DNA from: Geosiphon pyriformis | Taxonomy: Eukaryota; Glomeromycota; Glomeromycetes; Archaeosporales; Geosiphonaceae | Direction of reading: 5' to 3' | Assembly (NCBI GenBank): GCA_016748015.1 | Contig: JAAOMT010000436.1 | Span: forward strand, 687,940 to 751,939 | Length of the DNA: 64,000 nucleotides | Shown here: piece after piece, positions 46,211 to 60,760 of the stretch | How the letters are laid out: every line of letters starts with the position of its first letter | Numbering within the stretch: position 1 is the first letter of the stretch | Notes under the pieces: model-generated | What the model was told of the DNA's origin: nothing | The model's input: the letters and a program-made list of their open reading frames with translations, nothing else | Database searches by the model: none | Program-made: the position numbers and the translations under genes

Positions 46211-49200
46211 ATGGCAGAATCAGAAATCATAGGAGCAAACCATTTAGAATTCACCAAATCTTTGTTTCAACAGTACAGTCAACAATTAGGATTAAACAAT
46301 AACTATTTTCCAGCAAAATCAGTCTTTAACTTCTACATTAATGATAAAATCACAGACTGCATAGGAAAAACAGTTAACATTGAATCTACAAAAGAAAATT
46401 TTTATATGGAATTGTTTCAACATACCAACTTACCAAGAAATTACAGTTTTGTACCAATCATTAGAGAAATCAATCAAACTATTAAAAGATACACTCAACA
46501 ACAATTCCCTATCACCTATGCAAACAAAGGCAAAGGAAGACTACAAATACCAACAGTAACACCAAAAGGAATCCAACCATCCACATGAAAAAAAACCAGA
46601 ATTGAATCACCAACAAACCCATTATACTACTATATACTTGGAAGTACCATCAACATCTCATCAACAGACATGTCCACATCAAATGTAACATCAACATTTC
46701 AATGACTTCTATTTCAAAGTAAACAAAAAAAAACAGAGTTATTAGGAACCTATGGTGATTATTTTGAAAGATTTAAATCGCAAACAACCATCCCATCAGA
46801 ATATTGATCACCACTACCTCTATCAGATTTTGGAACAGCTGACCTGTAGAAGGTAATAGAATCAAAAGAGGAGAAAAAAAAAAAAGCTGAAGATCAGGAA
46901 TTTACTTACCAGAACTCGATTCCAGAAAACCCAGACATTGAAACCCCAAACTTTTAAACTCAGCAAAATCCAAATTTAGAAAATCTAGAAGTCAAAATTC
47001 TGAATATTCAACCACCAAAAAATCAGAATAATCTAAACTCCGAATTAATTAATCAACCAAATATACCTCCAATAATCATCATTGATCAACCACTGATTAA
47101 TCTAATAACTAAATCTCTACAACTAAATCAACAAATTTAACAATTCCTTTAACAATCACAACTGCTACAACAACCATCTTAACAACAAAACGTGAATCTA
47201 ATGACCTACACTCCAATTGCCAAACTCAAGAAATTCACCAGCAAAGAAAATGATGCCCAAGCATAGATCAATGATGTTGCCAAAGTTATCACCGCCAATA
47301 ACTGGAATGACAACAAAGCCCTTCAAGTGATTTCTTACTTTCTCCAAGATACTGCTGATTCATAATATCAGAGTCTAGCAGCCAGACTACAAACCTTCCA
47401 GGAATTCAAATCTGAATTCTTGAGATATTTTAGTAATAATAATAGCATTAATCACTTGGTCAATATCTTCACCACCATCAAACAGAGAGATACTGAAGCA
47501 GTTACCAATTACTTGGGACACTTTTAGCAAAATCTGTGTCAAATTTAAGCAATTAATGCTAACTACTTCACAGAACCACAAATCTTGAATCAGTTCATCC
47601 ATGGTCTGTACAGTAGCATCTTATAACATGTACATCTGTTACATGCAGCCACTTTTCAAGATGCAGTCACACATGTCAGGGACTTTGAATCAGCTGAATT
47701 AGAAGCCAATTACACCCAAGCTGTAAATCTAGTAATGAATGAATCATCTGAATTAGATTCCAAATTGAAACAATTCAGTAATTCAATTAATCAGAAACTA
47801 GAGAGATACTTAGCTAGCAATAATCAGGCAATTTATCAACTCTCACAATAATGCAGTAATCAAGGAAACACAAATCATTTCCAACATCAGTCACGACTAT
47901 CATCATTCAATCAGTCATGGCAGTTAGAGATATGTGTTTGCCACAACTGTAAAAGACAAGACCATCTAAGAATTGACTGCTGATCTAATAATAATAACCA
48001 ACAATTAGAAAATCAATACAAAAACCCCAATTGCCAGTTTCAAATCTGAATCCTTATTCAAACCAAAATCAATATTAACCTATATATCTGCCAATAATGC
48101 AGTAGCCAATCTATTAACCACCAGTATATTAAACTCCAATTTATTAGCTGTAGCCACAAGTAATATATTAACCACAGCCACCAATAATCTATTAACCCCA
48201 ACAAATTCAAACACTGTCACAAAACTTACCTTAAAACAGAACACATAGGCTGAGAATGACACAACAAAACTGGAGATTGGCAATGATAGTTTACCAACCA
48301 ATCCCCAGTTCATCAGCCCAACAATCAGGATTTTGTCAGCAGAATTCAGGCACCAGTCATGTTTAAAACCTGAATTCCCAGAACTATTTAAGTTTTCTGG
48401 TTACTTCAAAAGGCATCTCATCCAACAATCCAGAACTCAACCAGAATCAGCCACTTACTAATAATATCCCACCAGCAACTATTTCTAATGACAAATCTTT
48501 AGCAGCTATTTTTTTTTTCAAACTAGAGGAAACCACACCAGTCCTATTATTTAGTGGAGCCATTTTTGACACCAAACTGATTGTTACCATGTATACTAAC
48601 ACAAAAGTTGATGGTTATCCCATCAAACTGATTCTAAATAGTGGATCAGCTGGCAGCATCATTACATGACATCTCATGGACCTATTAGGTTGCCAAGTTG
48701 ATTATGCTGTTAGCGTATGCATAATTACTACTGATGGAGCGACCGATCAGCAAAATTGATAACCTCCCTATAGAGGTCAATAGCATCATTATGCCAATCA
48801 AAGTATTAGTTATGGAAGCCACCCAATATCAAGCTCTAGTTGGGAATGATTGGCTGTTCAAAACCAATATGATGCTTGACTGGACCACCCAAGAATTACA
48901 AATCAGCCAAAACAGCCAACACATGCAAGCACCAGCAATGTGCAGTTATTTCAAGACCACTAATGTGCCAGCACTGTTAATAGAACTTGAGAAAAAAGTA
49001 AGCAAACCTCTTTGGAAAGCCTATTAAGTCTTGTGGGCCAATAAAAACCACAATGAGCTATCACTGATACTCTTATGAGACAAACAAAAAAAAAAGTGCA
49101 CAGAAGAACTTACCTGAAGAACTAACCAAAACACGTGGAATAACAATAATTAAAATAAAATGTCACCAATTCTAGACTGAGAAGAAAAGAACAAAAGAAA

Positions 49201-51395
49201 AGAGAAAAAAAAGGAAAAAGACATATCTAAAGAAACTAATAACACCACCATAATAAGCGGTTGGAGAAATACATACTCAATAGATACCAGGCCAGAACCA
49301 CCTTATATTTCCCTTAAGTGCAAAGACTGCAAAAAAAAACTGTCTTCTATGGGAGCTTGGGTTGCACCAAACAAAGATTACTAGATGTGAACTTATTACT
49401 ATTGCAAGCCTTGCCACTGCAAATGCTATGGCTACCCAAAAAGACAAGACAAGTGGGACAATAAACCATGTCTCACTTGTGGCAAACAACTGTTCAATGA
49501 AGGAATATGAAATGATATTTCTGGTTGAGAAGGAACGTGTGACACTTTGTGCCAGTATACAATCCTCATTAACAATTGGGTGAGTCATGGTATGCCAATA
49601 ACTGCTGCCTGGCATTGTGTGATCTCTCATTTGAATGGTTACTCATATGATAAGGACAAGATCTGGTGGATAATAAATGCCAAAGTAGAAGATACTATGC
49701 CCAGCAAAATATTGGAAATCAAGAACAATCCTCCAGAACCAGTCAGCATTGTTCTGATTTCCAACTCAGACACTTTCTTAGACCTGAAAGCAGGCCCAGA
49801 AGAATTCTATGAACACTACCAAAATTTAGCACCAACAAGAAAGAAACAAGAGCAGTGTTTAGTCCAAATAAACATCTAATTATGTGACTACTGTTTGATC
49901 TCATGTGACTTTCAATATTGTAATAAGTGTGATCTTATTTACAATTCACCACCATGGATAATCTACATGATCCCAGAAGAGGAAGAACCAATCAGCAGCT
50001 GCACATTAGAATCAGAATCAAAGTTCAATCCCAATTCAAACTCTGACAATGATGACAACAAAAACAACAGTTCCAGCTCTGCTCAATATGGCCATAATAA
50101 CAACAACAATTTAAACTCAGATTCAAACTCCAATCTAAACTACAAACAATATATCGTGTTCCTGGACCTTACCAAGAAGCAGGAACTGAAATAGTTCAGC
50201 AATAACAATGAGAGTATCATGTCAGAATATGCACATGATACTGATGCAGAATTTGATCTAAGGTATCCAGAAAAAGATGCCATTAAATTGGAACCACATT
50301 TACATATCTGCATCAATCTCAAAATAGCACTGGAAATTCCAGCAACAACCATGATTCAACTAGCATTCAAGAGTAGTTTAGCGAAAAAGGGAATCAACAT
50401 CAGAGGAGAGATAATTGACACAGGATATGTAAGAAATATCATTGCTATGCTATAAAATGATTCAGAAAAGGCCTATATTATAGAGCCAAATGAAAAGATA
50501 GCATAGGCAATATTCCTGTCTTTGGTGAAAATAGCTCAACTAATATCAATAGGAAACAGGAAAAAATTAGAGATTACAGCTAGAGAGATATAGGGATTTG
50601 AATCCACAGATAGAATAGAAGTACCAGTCAATATGGCAGAAGAAAAAATTGTTAACAAGGGAGAAATTATTTTTACCCATTAACCAATTTCCATTCTGTC
50701 ATATAACCAGTATATGGTAACTATAAAGAAAAAAGTAAAGAATCAGGTTCAAATTTTTGAAACAGAAGCAACTCTTTGTGAATCAGAAAAAATTGGATTA
50801 GTTAATCTATACATACCAGCCAAAAACCACAACCACATCAAAATTTCTATTTACAACTACACAGAAAATATCATTGAGATACCAGAAGAAACCATCATTG
50901 GATATTTAACCACCAAAATTGAAGAACAATCATCAAACACCATTCCAGACTTTTCACAACTATGCAGATATGTGAATATTACATTTTAGACAATATACAG
51001 ATGAGAAGAATGTTATCTGCTCCAACCAGAACAATTAGAACAAATGAACTTGGGAAATTTAGACTCACTACAATATATGCAACTCAAGATGTTACTCAAT
51101 AACTTCAATGACATCTTTGCCAGTGAAAATGAATTTGGCAAAACTAATATAATCTAACATCAAATTAAAACTGGAGATGCAATGTTAATTAAACAAAGAA
51201 CATACAGGGTACCACCAGCCAGCCATGAGATCATTCATCAAGAAATCAATTGGATGCTTGACAACAAGTTAATTCAACCATCAATGAGTCCATAGTCATT
51301 ACCAGTGGTACTAGTCCATAAGAAAAATGGAAAAATCCACTTTTGTGTAAATTACAGAAAACTGAATGAAGTGACCAAAGGAGATAGCTATCTGA
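46211..51395 (+). pseudogene. E4 Gag-Pol polyprotein, cut by E5 inside RT
   Basis: One frame from ATG 46211 to 51395 with stops but no net frame change. Order: N-terminal domain (LEFTKSLFQQYSQQLGLN); Gag core about 47200-47700 with the zinc knuckle CHNCKRQDHLRIDC (47939-47980); protease about 48590-48900 (LILNSGSAGS, Asp to Asn); Cys-rich module 49310-49930; an Asn/Ser-rich linker near 50030-50130; dUTPase 50205-50640 (AEFDLRYP, FKSSLAKKG, GEIIDTGY, EKIA); RT from about 51080 (NEFGKTNI, KKNGKIHFCVNYRKLN). RT stops at the E5 LTR. The rest should lie beyond the window. Confidence 0.85.
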
Positions 51396-52240
51396 TGTTA
51401 CTTATAAAAAAAAAACAGATATAGAAAATAGCAGACCAATGAAAGAATAATATTTAGCATGTAAGCATATTGCTCAGCAATATGGAGCAATGTCAGAAAT
51501 CATGGCACATTGCTCAGCAATGTGGAGTAATGTCAGAAAACACGGCACATTGCTTAGCAATATGGAGCAATATTAGAAAATTGGAGCACATCGCTCAGCA
51601 ATGTGAGCATTGTTTAAGAAATCATAGCACATCATTCAAAAATGTGAGTGATCTCATAGAACATCAATTTTGTATATATAGCAGTAGCATTAAAAGTAGA
51701 AAAAGCAGAATTCTTTAGTTAGAAATCTTCCATTTACAAATATTGAATAAATAAATTATTTACCATCCAAATTCACTCTTCACTATCAACACTCCATGTT
51801 GATAGCAATTGATACTTAACCATACTGGAACAATAGCTTTTGATCATGGCTATTGATAGATACTAACTTGCATATTGTCTTGGCTTATTTCTTTATGTTA
51901 TTTCTTTTATTTTCTTGTCTTAATTTTTGTTATTACTAATTCTATTAAGGATTAACACGTGGGATACTGACGTTAAGATATAGCACTAGTAAAAGACCCA
52001 GAAATAAGAGTAGGACACTCGATTGAGATTAGCTTACCAGGAGAAAGAAATTGACAAAACTGCAGTTTCGGAAAGCTACAGATAAAACTATTACCACTGA
52101 ATCTGTGTCTATTATACAAAGAACTCAACCAAAACCTTCAGATAAACACATCTTCAGATTTCCATCATCGACAACAGCCTTAAGCACCAAGTTACGGGTT
52201 TGCTATTTACTCTAACAACCAACAAAGTTCACCTGTAACA
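51396..52240 (+). repeat. E5 5' LTR (845 bp)
   Basis: It starts TGTTACTTATAAA and ends ACCTGTAACA. A tandem array lies at 51460-51655, TATATATAG at about 51674, and a body aligned with the E4 LTR follows. Confidence 0.88.
51460..51655 (+). repeat. U3 tandem repeat of E5 with palindromes
   Basis: Four to five units of about 40 bp are built around CATTGCTCAGCAATG (51508-51522), a palindrome with a 3-base centre, followed by TGGAGCAATGTCAGAAA. Confidence 0.8.
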
Positions 52241-52284
52241 TTTGTTGCTCTCTGTGAGATATAATTCTACAGAGAACCAGTACC
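52241..52284 (+). other. E5 primer-binding site in a hairpin
   Basis: TCTCTGTG (52249-52256) pairs with TACAGAGA (52268-52275). The outer arm is worn (GTTGC against GTACC). Confidence 0.55.
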
Positions 52285-52300
52285 AACAAATAAATCAACA

Positions 52301-55300
52301 GTAGCAGAATCAGAAAGTATAGAAGCAAACCATTTAGAATTTGTGAAATCTTTATTTTAACACTACTGTCAATACTTGGGATTGAACCACAATTAGATGT
52401 CAACAGAATCAGCTTTCAATTTCTACATTAACAAAAAAATTGCCTATTTGTTAGAAACACTAGTAAACACTAAATCAGCAAGAAAAACTTTTTACCATGA
52501 ATTAATCCAAAACACCAGCTTACCAACAAATTATAATTTCACATCTATTATCACTGAGATTAATAAAGAAATTGAATATCACATACAACAAAAATACCCA
52601 ATCACTTATGTCAGTAAAGACAAAAGAAAATTACAAACACTGATAGTAACACCTCAATAAATCCAACCATCCACTTAGAAGAAACACAGAATTGAATCAC
52701 CTACAAATTCATCATATTATTATACTCCTAGAAGCACCATCAATATTGCATCAGCAGACACATCTACATCAAATGTGACATCAACATTTGGATGATTTCT
52801 ATTCCAAAGTAAACAAAAGAAAGAAGATCTATTAGAACCATATAGCACATACTTCAAGAGATTCAAATTGAGATCACCAATGCCATCAGGAGTTTGATTA
52901 CCACTACCTCAACCAGATTTCAGAATTACTGATTCATATGAACCAACCAAATTGGAAAAAGAACAAAAAGAAAAAGAGGAAAAAGAATCTGAAAATCAAG
53001 AATTTACTTATCAGAACCTGATTACTGAGAACCCAGATATTAGAACCCCAAATTTTCAGACTTAGCAAAATCAAAATCTAGAAAATCCAGAAATCAAAAC
53101 TCCGCCAAATCAGAATGACCAAAATCCTGACTTAATTAATCAACAAAACTTACCTCTGAATATTGTTATCAATCAACCACCAATTGAATCAATTATCAAA
53201 CCAATTTAACAGCAGCAAATACCCCTTCAACAGCCACTACTACAGCAACTTATTCAACAACCAGTTCAACAACTGCAACAACCACTTTAACCACCAATAC
53301 AACAACAGCAACTGATTGCACTAATGGCTTTTGCACTAATCACAAAATTTGAGAAGTTCACTAGCGAAGAGAATGATGCCCAGACATGGATTAATGACAT
53401 CACCAAAGCCATCACTGCAAATAATTGAGATAACACAAAAACAATACAAGTCATCTCATATTTCTTAAAGAATACTGCCAACTCATGATATCATAGCTTG
53501 GCCCAGAAACCCCAAAATTTTAATGCATTTAAAACAGAATTCCTAAGATATTTCAGTGATAATAACAGCATTAACTGTCTGGCAAGTACTTTCACCATCC
53601 TAAAACAAGGGGACACAGAAGCAGTTACCACCTATTTGGAATACTTCCACAGAAATCTGTGCCAAATCCAAGCTATCCAAGCTGATTACTTTACAGTGCC
53701 ACAAATCTTAAATCAGTTTATTAGAGGCTTACGCAGCAGCATTCTCCAATGAGTACGTTCAATGCATCTGGTAGATTTTCCTACCACAGTCACTCATGCT
53801 AAAAATTTTGAAGCTGCTGAGTTAGAAGCCAACCATGCCCAAGCTGTGAATTTAGTAATGAATGGATCATCTGACTTGGATTCTAAACTGAAACAATTTA
53901 GTGATTTCATTAATCAGAAATTAGAGGAATACTTAGCTGACAATTACCCAATTTATCAGTCTTCTTAATGATGTAATAATTAGGGAAATGCAAATCATTT
54001 CCAAAATTAGTCGCATTCATCATTATTAACAAATCAGCCATGGCAACAAGAAATGTGAATTTGTCACAACTGTGGTAAACAAGGTTACCTTAGAGCCAAT
54101 TGCCATGTTTATAGTAACCCATGATTGGAAAATCAATATTAAAATTCTGATCACTGGTTCCCAACTCCGAATTATTACTCAAATCAAAATCAATATTAAT
54201 CTACTTACCTGTTAATGATGCTGCTGCCAATCTATCAAACACCAGTATATCAACCTCAAATATATCAACTGCAGCCACCTATAATATATCAATTACAGCC
54301 ATAAATAGTTTATTAATCACAACAATTAATTCAAACACCACCACAAAATCCAGCTATGATAACATCTGAAAACCCCAAATCCAGAGTAACCCAAAACTGG
54401 AGATCGGCGATAGTGGTTCACCAACCAATCCCCAGTTCAACAAATCAACCATTAAGATTACACCAGTGGAATTCAGGAACTGGGTATAACCAAAACCTGA
54501 GTTTCCAGAACTACTTAAGTCTTTTGGTTACCCCAGAAGATGTAGCATCCAGCAAACAGGAAACCAATCAGAAGCCACTTACCTGCAACATTTTACCAGC
54601 CGCCAGCACTGAAGATGAATCACTTGCTACCATATTTCCATTTGAACTTGAGGAAATCATATCAGTTCTATTATTCAGTGGAGCCACTCTGGACATTAAA
54701 CCAATAACCATGATGTATACTGATGCCAAAGTTAATGGTCAGTATATCAAACTGATCCTGAATAGTAGATTAGCTGGTAGCATCATTACCAAACAACTCA
54801 TGAATCAATTAAGTCACCAAGTTGACTGAGCTGTCAGTACAAGGATCATTACAGCTGATGGAGCAACCAAAACTCTTATTGGTGAAATTGACGACTTCTC
54901 TTTTGAAGTCAACAGCATTATAGTCCCTATCAAAGTTTTGGTGATGAAAGCCACTCAATACCAAGCACTAGTTGGTAATAACTGGCTCACTAAAACAAAT
55001 GCCATACTAGATTGGACAATACAAGAGCTCCAACTCAGCCAAAATGGTCAACATACATGCATACCAGCCACGTGCGGCCACTTCAAGACCATCAACACAC
55101 CAGCACCACTTATCAAGTTTAAAGAAGAAGAGAAAAAACCTATCTGGGAAGCCTATCAAGTCTCGTGGGCTGATGATGACCATAATGAACTACCACCAAT
55201 ACTCTTCTGAGATGACAATGATAATGAAAAAGAAAAACAAAGAAAAAAACATACCTGGAGAACCACCATTAATGCTTGGACTAATGACAACCAAAGTGAG

Positions 55301-55998
55301 TTACTATCAACAATAAGCTGAGAAGAAAAAAGGAAAGATAAGGAAAAAGAAAAAAATATATCTGAAGAAATCAAACCAACAGAAAACACAACCAAAGAAT
55401 GAACAAGTTCATACTCTGTTCACCAGCCGCTACCACAGCCACCATTTATTCTACTTAAATGCAAAGACTATGGAAAGAAACTCTTATCCATGAGAGCATG
55501 GATTGTACCAGACAAAGACCACTGGACATGAACATATTACTACTGCAAACTGTGCCATTGCAAATGCTATAAATATTCAAAGCACCAAGGCAAGTGGAAC
55601 AACAAACCATGTCTTGCTTGTGGTGAACAGCTATTCGACAAAAAGATGTGGAACGACATTTCTAGTCAAGGAGGAACATGCAATGCTTTATGCCAGTACA
55701 TGATTCTCATCAGTAATTGGGTAAGTTGTGACATGCCCATAACAGCAGCTTGGCATAAAGTGATTAACTGATTGGATGATTACCCACACGATGAGGACGA
55801 GATCTGGCAAATGGCAAATACCAAAGTCCAAGGAGCCACGCCCAGTAAAATTCTGGAAATTAAAAACAACCTGTCTGAACAGGTTGACATCATCTTTGTT
55901 CTAAATCCAAATGCCTTTCTTGACATAAAAACCAATCCAAAAGACTTCCATGAGCATTACCAAAACTTGGCACTATTACCAGACAAAATTAGAGATAT
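52301..55998 (+). pseudogene. E5 Gag-protease-Cys-rich polyprotein (degenerate, truncated)
   Basis: The start codon site reads GTA where E4 has ATG. N-terminal domain at 52301-52660 (ESAFNFYINKKIAYLLETLV). A Gln-rich linker lies at 53200-53310. Gag core 53320-53960 (FEKFTSEENDAQTWINDITK, FIRGLRSSILQ). Zinc knuckle at about 54055-54100 (CHNCGKQGYLRANC, His to Tyr). Protease 54700-55010 (LILNSRLAGSIITKQL, Asp to Asn and Gly to Arg; KATQYQALVGNNWLTKTNAI). Cys-rich module 55445-55990. Same frame all through, with stops. Confidence 0.82.
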
Positions 55999-56934
55999 TG
56001 TTTAGCATAAAATTACCCTTATAAATCTTATTATTAATTAGCATATATTATTATTTCAAATTATCACTTATTATATTAGCAAAATATCCGAAATTATCAT
56101 TTAATTAATAACCCAATTGGTACATAACACAAATGTAATCTAATTGTGATGATCAATTATGCAATACCCCAAACTATGTAACATTCAAAAAGTTCGCCGA
56201 AATTTGTAAGAAATTTGCCAAAATATCTAATAGTTCACAGAAATAACTTGTAGTTTGCCAAAATATATCTTTAGTTCAGCAAAATTATAGAAAATAGCAA
56301 AGTTCAAGTTCATAAAATAGTGTTATGACAAGTTGTATAAAAGAAGAGCTTTTCTTTTCAAGGAAATGTATCTTACTTTAGATTTATTTCTTAAAACTGT
56401 TCCTACACACACAAAAAGAAATAAATATCAAATAATTCGAAAAACCAAATTCTTTAATTATTGTACTTGGAAAATCCCCAAAACCCAACTAATATTTCGA
56501 AATTGATTAGCTACCAATTTCAGTAAACTGTTAGTGACTCCAGGTCTGAATAGAAAACGTTTCTCTTGACAGAATTCTATTTTTTTTACATTTTTTTTAT
56601 TTTTCTTTTATTTTCTGATTACAATCATTAAGGTAGCCTACAGACAAGATTCCTGTAGAAGAGTTGACTTTCACAGCAAAGTAACTACACATTTTTAGTG
56701 AGCTTTCAGACAAGCAGTTCCTGAGAAAGAGTTGACGTTTACTACAACATAACTACATAAAGTAACTGGCAAGGAATTGGCCATTCTACTTATAAGCCCA
56801 GCAGTTCAAATTATAAAAGATAATTTGAAGATAAATTCAGTTACTGGAGGTTCAACCACATCCAGAAAATGTGAATTCACAGCAAACAGGCATCAACAAC
56901 ATTTAAAAAAAGAGACCAAAAACCTCCGATAACA
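55999..56934 (+). repeat. E6 5' LTR (936 bp)
   Basis: It starts TGTTTAGCATAAAA and ends CCGATAACA. AGTTTGCCAAAATAT-like direct repeats lie at 56190-56290, and GTATAAAAG at about 56336 is the likely promoter. Confidence 0.85.
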
Positions 56935-56955
56935 TTTGGTGCTCTCTTACGGAAA
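56935..56955 (+). other. E6 primer-binding site
   Basis: TTTGGTGCTCTCTTACGG shares the first 13 bases with the other elements but then differs. It lacks the hairpin partner. Confidence 0.6.
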
Positions 56956-59900
56956 CAACACAGCAAAAACAAATTCAAAGTGGCGACCACACTAGACGCA
57001 ACAACTCTAGAGTACTACCAGTCAATTTACACCCACTGCAAGCAAAGATTCAACATTCCAGACGGAATTGAAGTTGTCAAAAAATCAGTATACCAATACA
57101 TTGAAAACCGCATCAACAATTATCTTTTTGGAAATTACAATATCTCAGAAGTTAGAAGCAATCTTTACAATAATTTAGCACACTATTCACAGTTGGGAGC
57201 TGAAGACCTTAATAGTGAAACACTTGCCACTTACTTTCAAGAACTTAATTTTAACATTATCAAGTACTGTGAAGAAACATATCCAGTGCAGTCTCAATAC
57301 TCTATTGATTTTGAATTGGAAACAAAAACAAGCAACAAAGGCAAACACAAATTGAAGCAATACTCAAAAACCACTCCAAATACTCCAATACTACCAAAAA
57401 CAACTGCCAAACACTTACAAACACCTGAACAAGGAACAAGTTCAAAACTCCCACTCACCATCACACCTTTTCTAGCTTCACTTGCACAAGCACAAATACC
57501 TAATTCACCCTTGAATTGATTTGTAAGACCAGAAGATTTTACATCACTTAGAAGTCCCACCAGACAGCAAGAACCCCTTCAAACTAGTTCCAATCTTCTT
57601 GATTTTCTAGCTGAAAATTAAAGTGAGCACTCTGAGACAGCAGCAAATAAAGAAAACAACTCTGAAATAACTAAAAAAGAATCAATAGACAGTGAAAACA
57701 AAGAAGACGAAATGACAGCATACATCGCAAAAATCCCTGAATTTAATAGAGAAAACATTAAGACCAGTCCCCAAGAATGGCTCGATCAAGTTACTAAAGC
57801 TGGAGATGCAAATAGATGGAATGCTGCCAGAATGTTAAGAACAATTCCCTACTTTCTCAAAGAAACAGCAGGTAAATGGTTTGAAAACTTGGCCACTTCA
57901 TTCAATGATTGGGATGCTTTTAAAGCAGCCTTCCTTGAACAGTTCACCGACAATAATACCTCCATCACTCTTCGAAATTGGTTTCACAATATTAAACAAG
58001 AATTTTCTGAATCTGTTATGATTTATATTAGAAAATTCAACAAACTTCTCAGACAAATTTGCCAACTCGAAACAAATGATTATTATTCTGATGCTCAAAT
58101 CTTGGATTAATTTATCACTGGTTTAAAGGATAAACTGATTAAAAAGATTTGCCCACATGCCCCAGAAGATTTAAACTCTGTCATTCAGCATGCAAAGAGA
58201 TATGAAATGGCCATAGAAGAAGCCAATCATACAAAACTTGTGAATTTAGCCATTGGAGAAACCAGCTCAGCAGCTGAAGAGAAAATTGACCAACTCGCAA
58301 AGAAAGTTGAAAACTATTTCACCAACCAACAACAACAGCAACCCCAAAGATATCAACCACCCCAAAGACGGAATCAAAACAATTTCATATCATCCTCTAA
58401 TAACCAGTCTCAGAATTGCCATTACTGTGAAATTCCTGGCCACTGGAAAAGAGATTGCAGAAAACTACAATGAGACCAACAAAATAGGAGTAATCAACGT
58501 TACCTTCTACCACAGCAATCTTATTATCAACCACCACCACTAGCTCACTATCCACCAAGACCCCAATACCAAAATAACTATTATCAGCCCACCCCACAGC
58601 CAATCCAACAGCAATACCAACAACCACCCACACAACATTATCAAGTACCTGCTCGAAGACTAATTACACAAAATCAATTCACACCACAAAACCAATACCA
58701 AGTAAACAACAATAGAATCAGTTCAAACAACCAATTGGTTCCCCGAAATTCCACTTAACCAAGACCCAACCACTATCACACTCAACCCAGTTATCTAACA
58801 ATGCCAGAAGAACAGGATTTTTACCATATTGCACCCTCAGAAGGTAAAGCTGCAGCACAACAACAAAACCCTTCCTATACTTCCATCATAATCCCACCAG
58901 CCAAAATCGCTGAAAATGCCAACCTTTCAAATATATTCTTTTTCGAATTTAAAGCAAATAAAACACCATTTTTGCTTAGCAATACAGCGGCTAATGAGCA
59001 AAAAGCCATCACTGCAATGTATACAGAAGCTAAAGTAGAAGGAAAGTCAATTCACTTAATCCTAGACAGTGGATCCGCTGGAAGCATCATCACATATCAA
59101 TTGATACAGCAGCTAAAAAGAAATGTTGACTGATCAGCTCAGACAATCATTGTCACTGCTGATGGCATGAAAAAGACTCCAGTAAGAAAGATTGACAATT
59201 TCCCATTCACAATTGATGGAATCACCATTCCAGTCAAAGTTCTGGTCATGGATGCTCCCCAATACCAAGCTCTTGTTGGAAATAATTGGCTCCAAAAAGC
59301 CAATGCAAAATTAGACTGGAAAACCCAAGAACTACAAATCTCTTACCAAGGACAACATGCTCGAGTATCTGCCATTTGTGATACATTTAACAAATGTTCC
59401 AAAAAAGCCCTGGCTTTTGAATTCAAACCAAAAGAAGAAAAACCAATAATCAAAACATTCATGGCTCTTGAATCAATGTCCAATTGGGTCGACAAAACTG
59501 AACAAGAATATTTTACACCACACTCTAAACTCAAAACCCCTGGATAGAATATTCCTTACTTAAAGCCTGAACCAAGGAAACAACACCCCTACATTCCCCT
59601 TAAATGTAAGGACTGCCACAAGAAACTATTGTCAATGGGGGCCTGCATTTTACCTGAAGAAGAATATGAAAATCATACTTGTTACTACTATAAGGCTTGC
59701 CACAGAAAATGATGGGGCCATCTAATAAAAAGAAGTAGAAAATAGGATAACACCCCTTGTTTGACTTGTGAAGATATGCTACCAGAAGAATACAATTGGA
59801 TTGATGTAGCAATGAAAGGAGGAGTCTGTGATCAGACCTGCCAATATGCTTTATCAATTTCAGAAAAAGTAAAAAGAGGAACACCCTTTAATGTGGCATA

Positions 59901-60329
59901 CAACAGTGCTTTCAACAAACTTTATCACTACCCCCATGATGCTGAAATGATTTTCGACCTAGCAATAGCATTAATTAATGGAGCTACCAAAGAAGATATC
60001 TGTCAAATGAAGGAAGCAGAATACATTGAATACACCATAGAATTAGCTGGATTCAATTACGAAGATGAAGTAGAAGTCTACCACCAAATTGCAAGTCATA
60101 TCTACTCAACCCAAAAAGCTCAAATTCAATAATTAGAGCAAATAAACATTAAGCTATGTGAAGAATACATTATGTCTTGTGATGAACAGTAATGTCCTGA
60201 ATGCTACGCTCTTAGCATCCCCTTGCCCAGCGAAAGTGATGAGAATGAAATTGAATTTGGAAAACCTGTAGCAACGGAAGAAATTGAAACAACACTCATT
60301 TATCTTATCGAAAATCAGCCTGTCTTACA

Positions 60330-60760
60330 ACTCAAATACTTCAACAACAATGGACAAGGAATAAAACCTGAAAAAGCACACGAAATTGATGCTGAATATG
60401 ACCTAAGATATCCAGACAAGGATACTCTTGTTCTCAAACCCAAATCTCTCACAAAAATCAACCTCAAAATTGCACTTGAAATCCCACCAGGAGCAATGGT
60501 TCAAATTGCCTCCCAGTTCTCTCTGGCAAGCAAAGAAATTAATGTCAGAGGAGGAATAATCAATGCTGGATATACTGGAGACATTACAGTAATGCTTCAA
60601 AATGAAACTAACAAACCATTTAAGATCGAACATGCTGAAAAAATTGCCCAAGCTATTTACCTACTCCTAATCAACATTTTAGGTTTGCAACTAGTTAATC
60701 AAAGAGAACAATTAGGAAAAAGCAATAGAGGAACCCAAGATTTTGGTTCAACTGAATGAT
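60330..60760 (+). pseudogene. E6 dUTPase-like domain
   Basis: All five motifs are visible: AEYDLRYP (1), QFSLASKE (2), GIINAGYTGDITVMLQN (3, catalytic Asp to Asn), EKIAQAIYLL (4) and RGTQDFGSTE (5, close to the usual RGxxGFGSTG). This copy makes the identification of the worn motif 5 in E3 secure. Confidence 0.87.

Larger units (their letters stand above)
25429..51395 (+). mobile_element. Ty3/Gypsy element E4 (outermost; interrupted by E2/E3 and E5)
   Basis: E4 consists of 25429-26008 and 45991-51395. E2 with E3 inside it occupies 26009-45990, in the E4 5' LTR. The E4 RT is broken at 51396 by E5, so its 3' part and 3' LTR are not in the window. The left target flank is taaa (25425-25428); the right flank is not seen. 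Confidence 0.85.
51396..55998 (+). mobile_element. Ty3/Gypsy element E5, cut by E6
   Basis: It has a 5' LTR and then one frame from about 52301 to 55998. It is closely related to E4 in Gag and protease. It ends abruptly at 55998 in the text just after the Cys-rich module (HYQNLALLPDKIRDIV), where the E6 LTR begins. dUTPase, RT and integrase are not in the window. Confidence 0.87.

Noticed and set aside
51460-51655. Evenly spaced palindromic repeats resembling a CRISPR array
   Set aside because: The repeats are imperfect, have no unique spacers, and sit in the U3 of an LTR in a eukaryotic genome.
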